From Chitinophagaceae bacterium UBA3430 (GTDB taxonomy: Bacteria > Bacteroidota > Bacteroidia > Chitinophagales > Chitinophagaceae), in assembly GCA_002378975.1 (NCBI GenBank), contig DFST01000088.1:435-20271 (forward strand): a DNA stretch of 19,837 bases. The letters are read 5' to 3'. The position numbers and the translations under genes were made by a program. The notes under the pieces are model-generated. The model made no database searches. It saw only the letters and a list, made by a program, of their open reading frames with translations, and was not told the DNA's origin. Below are positions 14,306-19,837 of the stretch, piece after piece (positions within the stretch are counted from its first letter, which is position 1; each line of letters opens with the position of its first letter).

Positions 14306-15271
14306 ATGAAACAATTTCTTCTACTTCCTTTATTGCTATTTTCAGGATTGGCCATGGGACAGGTCGTGATTGGTCCCAAGGGTACGCGAATACAGCTGGA
14401 CACCATCAAATGGCAAGTAAATGGCGACAACATATTCTCAAAACCCATTGGAAATGTGGGTGTCGGCACACAGAATCCCACCGCCAAATTTCATGTGACC
14501 GGAACCGTTAGAATGGATGGAATAGGAAGCAACGTCGCACAATCTACCTTGCTTACGACCGATGCCAATGGCAACCTGAGTACGCGTGACTTTTCGAATC
14601 TTTTGACCGAGGCATTAACGACTACGTCGATCAGCAATGCCGGACTGGCCAATGTGCCCTCGCAAACGATCAAGGGGCGTGTTTCGGTAGGCACCGGTAC
14701 CGTAGAGGACCTGACAGCTGCGCAGGCAACTACCCTCTTCAATACATTCAGTAGCACCACCAATGGATTGGTGCCGGCGAGCGGCGGCGGAAGCACCAGT
14801 TTTCTTCGGGCGGACGGGGTTTTTGCTGTTCCAAGTTCCGCCGGTCGGCAACTGGCCGCCCTTACAAGCGATGTGATCAACAACAACGCAACCGCCAATA
14901 CACTGGAAAATGTTACGGGACTTTCCTTTTCAGTACAAGCCGGCATCACGTATCGTTTCTATGCAACGATCCCCTATACCAGCAGCTCACAGACCAATGG
15001 CAGTCGGTGGACGATCAATGCACCGACCACTACCTTCCTGAGTTATAACAGCCGATACACCCTCTCTGCAATAACCGAAACCATCAACTACCTGAGTACG
15101 CTCAATGCGCCCTCTACCTGTAACAACAATTCCAACACCGGGGGAAATCTGGCCGTTATTCAAGGTGTGATCATTCCCTCCGCCAACGGCACGGTGCAAG
15201 TACGTTTCGCCAGTGAAATCAGCGGACAATCTATCACCGCGAAAGCAGGTGCCAGTTTGGAGTGGTGGTGA
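14306..15271 (+). CDS. Secreted phage-tail-fibre-like protein
   Basis: A 321-residue protein with a signal peptide (1-18, cleavage near AMGQV). Residues 50-66 are a VGVGTQNPTAKFHVTG head. The middle is strongly tail-fibre-like: TIKGRVSVGTGTVEDLTAAQ (121-140) and GLVPASGGGSTSFLRADGVF (154-173), a linker well known from phage tail fibres. Residues 181-321 are a C-terminal domain (LSFSVQAGITYRFYATIPYT, NGSRWTINAP, VIQGVIIPSANGTVQVRFAS, AKAGASLEWW) that I associate with phage tail or receptor-binding proteins. A signal peptide on such a protein indicates a cell-surface use rather than phage assembly; no other phage genes are near. ATG 14306 fits the signal peptide; in-frame codons upstream run through the hairpin. 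Confidence 0.8.
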   Translation: MKQFLLLPLLLFSGLAMGQVVIGPKGTRIQLDTIKWQVNGDNIFSKPIGNVGVGTQNPTAKFHVTGTVRMDGIGSNVAQSTLLTTDANGNLSTRDFSNLLTEALTTTSISNAGLANVPSQTIKGRVSVGTGTVEDLTAAQATTLFNTFSSTTNGLVPASGGGSTSFLRADGVFAVPSSAGRQLAALTSDVINNNATANTLENVTGLSFSVQAGITYRFYATIPYTSSSQTNGSRWTINAPTTTFLSYNSRYTLSAITETINYLSTLNAPSTCNNNSNTGGNLAVIQGVIIPSANGTVQVRFASEISGQSITAKAGASLEWW

Positions 15272-15312
15272 TAATAATTAAAAGGAATATTTCTCGAAAT
15301 AGAAAAATAAAA

Positions 15313-15338
15313 AAGCCGATCCATCAAAGAATCGGCTT
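15313..15338 (-). terminator. Hairpin with minus-strand T-run
   Basis: Arms AAGCCGAT (15313-15320) and ATCGGCTT (15331-15338) with a 10-nt loop. On the minus strand the stem is followed by TTTTATTTTTC, a good intrinsic terminator; on the plus strand no T-run follows. No minus-strand gene is visible upstream, only box copy 2, 13 nt away. Confidence 0.55.
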
Positions 15339-15351
15339 CAGTCTAACAAAG

Positions 15352-15379
15352 TGCCCTTTGCTGGACTGGGTTCGAACGA
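15352..15379. repeat. 28-nt box, copy 2 (tRNA-3'-end-like)
   Basis: Second copy of the box at 11634-11661 (25/28 identical). It contains GGACTGGGTTCGAAC, close to GGACTGGATTCGAAC of the real tRNA-Leu 3' end at 16807-16821, which supports a tRNA-derived origin. It lacks the 5' part of a tRNA. Confidence 0.6.
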
Positions 15380-15426
15380 TATTTTGATAGATTTAAGGTC
15401 GATTTGGACGGATATTTTGAAATATA

Positions 15427-15444
15427 CCCCCCCCCTAAAAAAAA
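15427..15444. repeat. C9-T-A8 homopolymer tract
   Basis: Nine C, one T, eight A in a row, 65-82 nt before the ATG at 15509 and 18 nt upstream of the -7 element. Such tracts change length by slipped-strand mispairing; here a change would fall next to or within the -33 region. Confidence 0.75.
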
Positions 15445-15462
15445 GAATAATTCCGGAAATCT

Positions 15463-15470
15463 TATTTTTG
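15463..15470 (+). promoter_or_regulatory. TAnnTTTG -7 element of the C1q-like protein gene
   Basis: TATTTTTG, an exact consensus match, 38 nt before the ATG at 15509. The position expected for -33 (about 15440-15444) falls in the A-tract; no TTTG is seen there. Confidence 0.5.
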
Positions 15471-15508
15471 TAGTTCTCAAAAGCTTGCTAAATACAAAAC
15501 CAATCCAT

Positions 15509-16690
15509 ATGGTTACCCCCATAAAATTATTTTTTTCCTCTTGCCTTTTTTTGCTGCTAACTGCCCCTTCTCATGCACAAGTAGGTATAGGCACTTCGAA
15601 TGTCAACTCATCAGCCAGACTTCAAGTTGATGCAACCAATAAGGGCTTTTTACCTCCACGGGTGGCATTAACTGGGACAGCTGATGTTAGTACCATTTCG
15701 ACGCCTGCTACTGGGCTATTGGTTTATAATACCGCTACTGCTGGCACTTCACCCAGCAATGTAACGCCTGGTTTCTACTACTATGACGGAGCCAAATGGC
15801 AGCGGATCATCAATCAGCAGCCAGATGCTACGGTGAATTTTAATACGGCTGACCCCAATACGGGCAGTCCCACCTTTACACCTGCGAACGCTGCCAGTAC
15901 CGACTTTATATATGTTAGCAGTGTGAATAACTCCCAGTGGACATGGAATGGAAGTGCCTATGTTACTTATATCCCTCCGGCCAGTACGCCTTGGATGCTT
16001 TCTGGTGGTACGAGTGATGCAGGAAGCAATAAGACGGGGGGTATTTATCGCTCAGGAATGGTTGCCATTGGTGGAAGTACGACCCCTAATGCAACGTTGG
16101 ACATCAGAACTAGTCCGACCAGTACCTCAGACCCAGGTGCTGGATACTTGGGTGTAGGCACCACCTCATCTGCAGCAAATACGGTAGGTGCTGGAGCTAT
16201 AAGATATAATACTTCAAGTGGTGGTGTGCTTCAATATAGTAATGGAACAGCATGGAATTCATTGAGTAGCAATGTACAAAAATCACTTGTTTCTGGATAT
16301 TTTAATGCCTCTACATACGGAAATACATTTTTTGGAGATCTTACTGCTACAGAAGTAGTAGATGTAAACAATGACTTTGGCTCAAGTATTTTCACAGCGC
16401 CGAGAACAAGTAACTATACTTTTACTGCCACAATAAGCAGCAACAATGCTACTGATATTATAGTAAATGGCACCTGGGAAATTCAAGTTGTGCCAAGTTC
16501 TGGAGCCGGTATGGTCTCTAGATTTATTTCGCCTGCTGCGTGTACTGCCTATAGAGCGTCTGTGACTGGTGCATATACGGTACAATTGACAGCAGGAGCT
16601 ACAGTGAAATTCAAAATCTACAATAGTACTGGAACATCAAAAACGCTTGACGCGCCAGACTATAATCGATTTTCGATTGTAGAAAACTAA
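15509..16690 (+). CDS. Secreted modular protein with C1q-like C-terminus
   Basis: A 393-residue protein with a signal peptide (residues 1-23, cleavage near SHAQV). It has two head-type modules: 25-100 (VGIGTSNVNSSARLQVDATN, KGFLPPRVAL, TGLLVYNTATAG, PGFYYYDGAKWQRI) and 183-252 (MVAIGGSTTPNATLDIRT, GAIRYNTSSGGVLQYSNGTA). Residues about 255-393 resemble a C1q/TNF-like jelly roll (NDFGSSIFTAPRTSNYTFTA ... TVQLTAGATVKFKIYNS), a domain that trimerises and binds ligands. Low-complexity Ser/Thr/Asn linkers join the parts. Coding sequence is AT-richer than the neighbouring genes (many AAT, TAT, ACT codons), suggesting separate acquisition. ATG 15509 is chosen because the signal peptide begins there; in-frame codons upstream run through the homopolymer tract. 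No T9SS sorting domain seen. Confidence 0.82.
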   Translation: MVTPIKLFFSSCLFLLLTAPSHAQVGIGTSNVNSSARLQVDATNKGFLPPRVALTGTADVSTISTPATGLLVYNTATAGTSPSNVTPGFYYYDGAKWQRIINQQPDATVNFNTADPNTGSPTFTPANAASTDFIYVSSVNNSQWTWNGSAYVTYIPPASTPWMLSGGTSDAGSNKTGGIYRSGMVAIGGSTTPNATLDIRTSPTSTSDPGAGYLGVGTTSSAANTVGAGAIRYNTSSGGVLQYSNGTAWNSLSSNVQKSLVSGYFNASTYGNTFFGDLTATEVVDVNNDFGSSIFTAPRTSNYTFTATISSNNATDIIVNGTWEIQVVPSSGAGMVSRFISPAACTAYRASVTGAYTVQLTAGATVKFKIYNSTGTSKTLDAPDYNRFSIVEN

Positions 16691-16763
16691 TTTAAAATAT
16701 TTTAATTCCCAGGACTAGTTTAGCCTCACTGATTCTACACGTCCTACGATGAATTAGACGCAC

Positions 16764-16796
16764 AAAAAAGTCCTGCACTTCGTGCAGGACTTTTTT
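16764..16796. terminator. Bidirectional intrinsic terminator
   Basis: Perfect 15-bp arms (A6-GTCCTGCAC and GTGCAGGAC-T6) around a TTC loop. With A6 on one side and T6 on the other it can end transcription from both the C1q-like gene (plus) and tRNA-Leu (minus, 3' end 5 nt away). Confidence 0.9.
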
Positions 16797-16801
16797 GTTT
16801 G

Positions 16802-16883
16802 TGCCCAGGACTGGATTCGAACCAGCACACCTCGCGGCGCCGCCACCTGAAGACGGTGCGTCTACCAGTTTCGCCACCTGGGC
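16802..16883 (-). tRNA. tRNA-Leu (anticodon CAG)
   Basis: Minus-strand 82-nt class II tRNA. Acceptor GCCCAGG pairs with CCTGGGC, discriminator A. D-arm GCG...CGC with loop AAACTGGTAGA; anticodon stem CCGTC/GGCGG with loop TTCAGGT, anticodon CAG, reading CUG. A long variable arm (CGCC-GCGA-GGTG) confirms the Leu/Ser class, and the T-arm is GCTGG-TTCGAAT-CCAGT. No CCA is encoded after the discriminator base, so the Cca enzyme must add it. The terminator at 16764-16796 follows and a consensus promoter precedes it. Confidence 0.97.
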
Positions 16884-16900
16884 ATCCCGTTGAGGGAGGG

Positions 16901-16908
16901 CAAATATA
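16901..16908 (-). promoter_or_regulatory. Promoter of tRNA-Leu
   Basis: TATATTTG on the minus strand is an exact -7 match, 17 nt before the tRNA 5' end. A TTG at 16928-16930 lies 19 nt further upstream, the spacing known for Bacteroidota -33 elements. This is the best complete promoter in the window. Confidence 0.7.
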
Positions 16909-16953
16909 GGGCAAAAAATACCCACGCCAAGGCGCTTGTTTTACAATTTCGGC

Positions 16954-18153
16954 TCAGAATTCGTCCAATAAAAACACCGGCAATGGGCTCGAAAAAAAGA
17001 CCCGATCCGGTTTTTGATCTTTCAAGCAGGCCCTCAGACGCGCAACATCCAACCGGTCACCCAATAGTGCCTGCGCCAATCCGATCGGATTTTCCAACCG
17101 AATACAGCCGTGACTTAGATACCGATGCTTGCGCACAAACACCCCTCGGTTATTCGTGTCGTGTAAGTAAACACTAAATGGAGTCTGAATATCGATCTTG
17201 AATATCCCCAACGAATTGTCGCATCCGGTCCGCTGGCGCAAGGTATACGGGAACCCCCCCTTACGATACGAAGGCCAATTCACCGAAAGAGGATCAATCA
17301 CCCCTCCGGCTCCATCCACCACCTCCATCCGATTCCAATCCAACCAACGCCGATTCCGGATGATCTGACCGATACATTCTTTATAAAAAATACTGGCGGG
17401 AACATACCAATACGGATAAAGGATCGCCGACTCAGCCCAAGCCGCAAACGTAGGCGTAGGCGTCTCCTCCTTACCCAATACCACACGCATTTGCATCCGG
17501 ACGGTATCGTGCTCGTACAAGAACAATTCAGCTGTGGAACGATCAATGACAATGAAGCGATCGAATCGAAAATGATCGATCCACCGAAACAAATTCATGG
17601 TCTCCTTCAGTATCCGCAAGGTATCCGGATTCGCTTGAGCCGCGTATCGCTGCCGCAGGATCCGATACGTTGGCATAATGGGCTCCAGACTCCCAAATAA
17701 TCGAATCAAGGAAACCGCATCACCCGCCCCCAGCAAGGCATTCACCACCCACTCTTCCTCTTTTTTTCTAGTCACCGACGAAACAGCATCAAACTCCATG
17801 GGGTTTTTTCGGTTGAATCCGCGCCGATGATCCATCAAGGCCGACAAGGCTGCATCCGTAAAGAGTCGATCCAATGTCATGGAGTCGGTACTAGCTTTTG
17901 TACTGGGCAACTCCACCAAATGCTCCAAGTGATAAGGCTTTTGCAACACGCCTTCCCGATCGCTGACCTGCAACACCTCGATCAAGGCTGCGCGCAATTC
18001 AGTCGCATTGACGTCGGATCCCATCCAAAAAAACCGGTCGCCCCAAGCCTTGTAAAAACGCTCCACCCAGACGGGATGATTCAATACCGGTTGCGCATAG
18101 ACAGATTGGATCATCTGTAAACAAAAGAAACACAACACTAAATAATGGCGCAT
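16954..18153 (-). CDS. L,D-transpeptidase (YkuD domain)
   Basis: A 399-residue exported enzyme expected to form 3-3 (DAP-DAP) peptidoglycan cross-links or attach proteins to peptide stems. Signal peptide at 1-20 (cleavage near VYAQP). Residues 30-190 are a helical domain like the scaffold part of YcbB-type enzymes (LMDHRRGFNR, RILRQRYAAQANPDTLRIL). The YkuD catalytic domain covers about 195-385: IVIDRSTAELFLYE, MRVVLGKEETPTPTF, conserved His331 in VYLHDTNNRGVF, and the catalytic motif SHGCIR (347-352) with Cys350. It is shorter than E. coli YcbB (about 615 residues) and no peptidoglycan-binding repeat is evident. Divergent from cls; TATCTTCG lies 7 nt before the ATG. Confidence 0.93.
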   Translation of the reverse strand: MRHYLVLCFFCLQMIQSVYAQPVLNHPVWVERFYKAWGDRFFWMGSDVNATELRAALIEVLQVSDREGVLQKPYHLEHLVELPSTKASTDSMTLDRLFTDAALSALMDHRRGFNRKNPMEFDAVSSVTRKKEEEWVVNALLGAGDAVSLIRLFGSLEPIMPTYRILRQRYAAQANPDTLRILKETMNLFRWIDHFRFDRFIVIDRSTAELFLYEHDTVRMQMRVVLGKEETPTPTFAAWAESAILYPYWYVPASIFYKECIGQIIRNRRWLDWNRMEVVDGAGGVIDPLSVNWPSYRKGGFPYTLRQRTGCDNSLGIFKIDIQTPFSVYLHDTNNRGVFVRKHRYLSHGCIRLENPIGLAQALLGDRLDVARLRACLKDQKPDRVFFSSPLPVFLLDEF

Positions 18154-18160
18154 GTGAGTA

Positions 18161-18168
18161 CGAAGATA
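18161..18168 (-). promoter_or_regulatory. Candidate -7 element of the L,D-transpeptidase gene
   Basis: TATCTTCG on the minus strand, one mismatch to TAnnTTTG, 7 nt before the ATG at 18153. Confidence 0.4.
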
Positions 18169-18237
18169 GTTTCAACCGGCTCGTCTAGTTGCATAATGAT
18201 GTTTATCAGCCCGCATCGGTGATTCATCTCCGAAATC

Positions 18238-18245
18238 TACCTTTA
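18238..18245 (+). promoter_or_regulatory. Candidate -7 element of cls
   Basis: TACCTTTA, one mismatch to TAnnTTTG, 4 nt before the ATG at 18250, matching the spacing at other genes in the window. Confidence 0.4.
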
Positions 18246-18249
18246 GTGT

Positions 18250-19428
18250 ATGAGCCGGATCAAACAGGTGATGCATCAAGGCTACTCGCCCCGAAATCGG
18301 GTCGAGCTGGTACGGGGCGGTAAACCCTTTTTTGAACGACTAGAGGAAATGATCCGCAACTGCACCCATTCGCTTCATTTGCAATTCTACATTTTTGAAA
18401 GTGATGCCACCGGCGACCGCACGATCGAAGCATTAAAAGCAGCCGCAACGCGTGGAGTTCAGGTATTTCTTCATTTGGATGCTTATGCATCATCCGGACT
18501 GGACAATCGGCGCATTGCAGAAATGAGAGCAAACGGTATTCAAATAAAATGGTTTGAACCCTTGCTGCGGAGCACCCATTTTTATGTAGGACGAAGACTG
18601 CATCACAAGATCGTCGTGGCAGACGGAGTGAAAATGCTGATCGGTGGACTCAATATCTGCGACCGATACAACGACCTGCCCGGCTCCCCCGCCTGGCTCG
18701 ATCTGGCCGCTTATTTAGAAGGAGAAACCGCGTATCTCGCCTATCACCAATGCCGCACACTTTGGGGTGAACAGGAGTTACCCAGTAGAATTCATTGGAC
18801 CTCGATCGATGCGTTTTGCGATCAGATACTGTCCACGCAACGAATAGATTGCCGACTTCGTTACAACGACTGGGTACGACAAAAAAGACAAATCACACGC
18901 AGCTATTTGGAACAATTCCAACAAGCCGAAAAAGAGATCTTGATCTGTTGCAGTTATTTTTTACCCGGCCCCCTACTTCGACAAAAACTCGCCCAAGCCC
19001 TGAAACGCAATGTTCGGGTGCGCGTGATCCTGACGGGCATCTCCGATGTACCCTTCGCCAAATCGGCCGAACGCTACCTCTATCGTTGGATGCTGAATCG
19101 GGGCATAGAAATCTATGAGTACCAGTCGAACGTGCTGCATGCCAAAGTATCGACGATTGATGATCGGTGGACCACCATCGGATCCTACAACCTGAATGAA
19201 GTTTCCGCGCTGGCTTCTTTAGAGGCAAATCTCGATGTACGTGATCGGGATTTTGCCATCTCCACGCGCCTTCTTCTCGACCAGATCATACAAAAAGATT
19301 GCCGAAGCATTAAACTGGAAGAGATCAAACATCGATACGGATTATTCAGTCGGCTGGGGCAACGCCTCTCCTACTACTTGATTCATGCCATCTTGTGGTT
19401 ATTCACTTTCTACTTTAGGCAGGAATGA
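18250..19428 (+). CDS. Cardiolipin synthase / phospholipase D family protein
   Basis: A 392-residue protein with two HKD motifs: His118-x-Lys120-x4-Asp125 in RRLHHKIVVADG and His297-x-Lys299-x4-Asp304 in VLHAKVSTIDDR. Each is followed by the expected GG/GS-x-N segment (LIGGLNICDRYND; IGSYNLNEVSA). The N-terminal VRGGKPFFERLEEMIRNCTH and LHLQFYIFESDATGDRTIEA blocks are typical of bacterial cardiolipin synthases, which join two phosphatidylglycerols or PG and PE. There are no N-terminal transmembrane helices as in ClsA, so it is closer to ClsB; a hydrophobic stretch at the very end (YYLIHAILWLFTFYF) may bind the membrane. It ends 1 nt before the convergent gene. Other PLD activities cannot be excluded. 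Confidence 0.9.
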   Translation: MSRIKQVMHQGYSPRNRVELVRGGKPFFERLEEMIRNCTHSLHLQFYIFESDATGDRTIEALKAAATRGVQVFLHLDAYASSGLDNRRIAEMRANGIQIKWFEPLLRSTHFYVGRRLHHKIVVADGVKMLIGGLNICDRYNDLPGSPAWLDLAAYLEGETAYLAYHQCRTLWGEQELPSRIHWTSIDAFCDQILSTQRIDCRLRYNDWVRQKRQITRSYLEQFQQAEKEILICCSYFLPGPLLRQKLAQALKRNVRVRVILTGISDVPFAKSAERYLYRWMLNRGIEIYEYQSNVLHAKVSTIDDRWTTIGSYNLNEVSALASLEANLDVRDRDFAISTRLLLDQIIQKDCRSIKLEEIKHRYGLFSRLGQRLSYYLIHAILWLFTFYFRQE

Positions 19429-19429
19429 A

Positions 19430-19837
19430 TTACTGACACCCAATGCCCTGCATCCGCACCCACAACGTATAGAAAGCCGATGGCTCCCAACCTTTGAATC
19501 GTCCGCGTTGAATCAACAAATGGTTATTTTCCGGATGCGATAGATAATAATAGAAAACAAAAGGGGCAACCGGATCTTTCCATCCCTGCTGCTGACCAAA
19601 CCGAAGATCACTGAAGATCAAACTATCGCTCTTCTTCTCCACGGTGTAATAGCCCTGTGAAAAACGAATCAGATGCTGCAAAGGCTCATGCCCAAAAAGC
19701 GGAAACAACAAGGAATCTCGTTTGGGGAAATAAGCAAACTGCATCGTATCGCATTGATCGTACAGCGATCGGTGTCCCACATAGGTTCCACTACCCCGAT
19801 CGACCACCGTGTACCAAAGCCAATTGTTCAAGGGCGT
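19430..19837 (-). CDS. YdjM-like (DUF457) metal-dependent hydrolase, 5' part outside window
   Basis: The visible 135 residues are a C-terminal part; the frame stays open to the window edge (TPLNNWLWYTVVDRGSGTYV). That start matches the segment after the last membrane helices in YdjM-type membrane-bound 'metal-dependent hydrolases' of Bacteroidota, where TPxxxNxLLW precedes a soluble tail. Further features are VGHRSLYD, PLFGHEPLQHLIRFSQGYYT and DLRFGQQQGWKD. The metal-binding N-terminal part is not visible, so activity cannot be judged. In E. coli YdjM is SOS-regulated; that cannot be tested here. It converges on cls with a 1-nt gap. Confidence 0.75.
   Translation of the reverse strand, partial: TPLNNWLWYTVVDRGSGTYVGHRSLYDQCDTMQFAYFPKRDSLLFPLFGHEPLQHLIRFSQGYYTVEKKSDSLIFSDLRFGQQQGWKDPVAPFVFYYYLSHPENNHLLIQRGRFKGWEPSAFYTLWVRMQGIGCQ

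Larger units (their letters stand above)
15272..15508. other. Intergenic region with hairpin, box copy 2, C9 tract and promoter
   Basis: No gene. In order: hairpin 15313-15338, 28-nt box 15352-15379, two GATATTTTGA direct repeats (15378-15387 and 15411-15420, 33 bp apart), a C9-T-A8 tract (15427-15444), and a TATTTTTG element (15463-15470) before the ATG at 15509. Confidence 0.6.

Noticed and set aside
14491..14949. 152-residue open frame antisense to the tail-fibre-like gene
   Set aside because: Ala/Val/Leu-rich shadow typical of antisense frames; the plus-strand gene has a signal peptide and recognisable domains.
11834..15271. Prophage
   Set aside because: Tail-fibre-like modules are present but each protein has a Sec signal peptide, and no capsid, portal, terminase, lysis or integrase gene is seen.
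15352..15460. Complete tRNA on the minus strand at box copy 2
   Set aside because: The T-stem 5' side (TATCG) does not pair with CCAGT and no matching acceptor 5' strand or anticodon arm was found.
15404..15508. Start of the C1q-like gene at TTG 15404, reading through the C9/A8 tract
   Set aside because: The predicted promoter lies downstream of it and the signal peptide begins exactly at ATG 15509.
16692..16925. 77-residue open frame on the minus strand
   Set aside because: It is a translation through tRNA-Leu, its terminator and promoter; the AKLVDAPSSGG-type string is a well-known tRNA artefact.
1..19837. CRISPR array
   Set aside because: No regularly spaced direct repeats of 20-40 nt were seen anywhere in the window.

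Overview
The window looks like a chromosomal segment of a Bacteroidota species, probably close to the Chitinophagaceae. The grounds are: repeated TAnnTTTG-type -7 promoter elements, weak or absent Shine-Dalgarno sequences, a protein with a type IX secretion C-terminal domain, secreted proteins of the 'VGIGT / KGLLLPR' type, and families common in Bacteroidota (DUF2452, DUF6526, pRiA4b ORF-3-like). No taxonomic search was possible, so this rests on pattern recognition only.

Layout. 1-1590 (minus): a membrane-anchored M48 metallopeptidase, a YbjQ-like protein and a truncated secreted protein in a tight operon. 1663-3188 (plus): a DUF2452 protein and pdxJ (vitamin B6). 3185-7878 (minus): a glycosyltransferase, a TsaC/YrdC-like protein, the CCA-adding enzyme, a pRiA4b-like acidic-tailed protein and miaA. 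Three of these five act on tRNA. 7932-8738 (plus): dapD (lysine/meso-DAP). 8748-10307 (minus): a serine hydrolase lipoprotein and a DUF6526 membrane protein. 10700-11467 (plus): a CDP-alcohol phosphatidyltransferase.

11834-16690 (plus) is the accessory part. It encodes a T9SS-sorted protein followed by four secreted proteins built from interchangeable modules: a KGLLLPR/VYNT head, NGLTKNG repeats, a phage-tail-fibre-like linker and a phage-tail-like or C1q-like C-terminus. Two similar 28-nt boxes, each next to a hairpin with the layout of a minus-strand terminator, lie at 11634-11661 and 15352-15379 and flank four of these five genes. The last gene is AT-richer and has a C9-T-A8 homopolymer tract just upstream of its predicted promoter. 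This is the best candidate in the window for an undescribed system: a modular, possibly phase-variable, adhesin or tail-fibre-like surface locus.

16802-16883 (minus) is tRNA-Leu(CAG) with a clear promoter and a shared terminator. It is followed by an L,D-transpeptidase (16954-18153, minus), a phospholipase-D-type cardiolipin synthase (18250-19428, plus) and a truncated YdjM-like protein running off the right end.

A recurring feature is a -7-like element only 4-7 nt upstream of the start codon (exact for pdxJ, cca, the glycosyltransferase and the pRiA4b-like gene; one mismatch for M48, dapD, the transpeptidase and cls). This predicts leaderless or nearly leaderless mRNAs and was used to choose several start codons.
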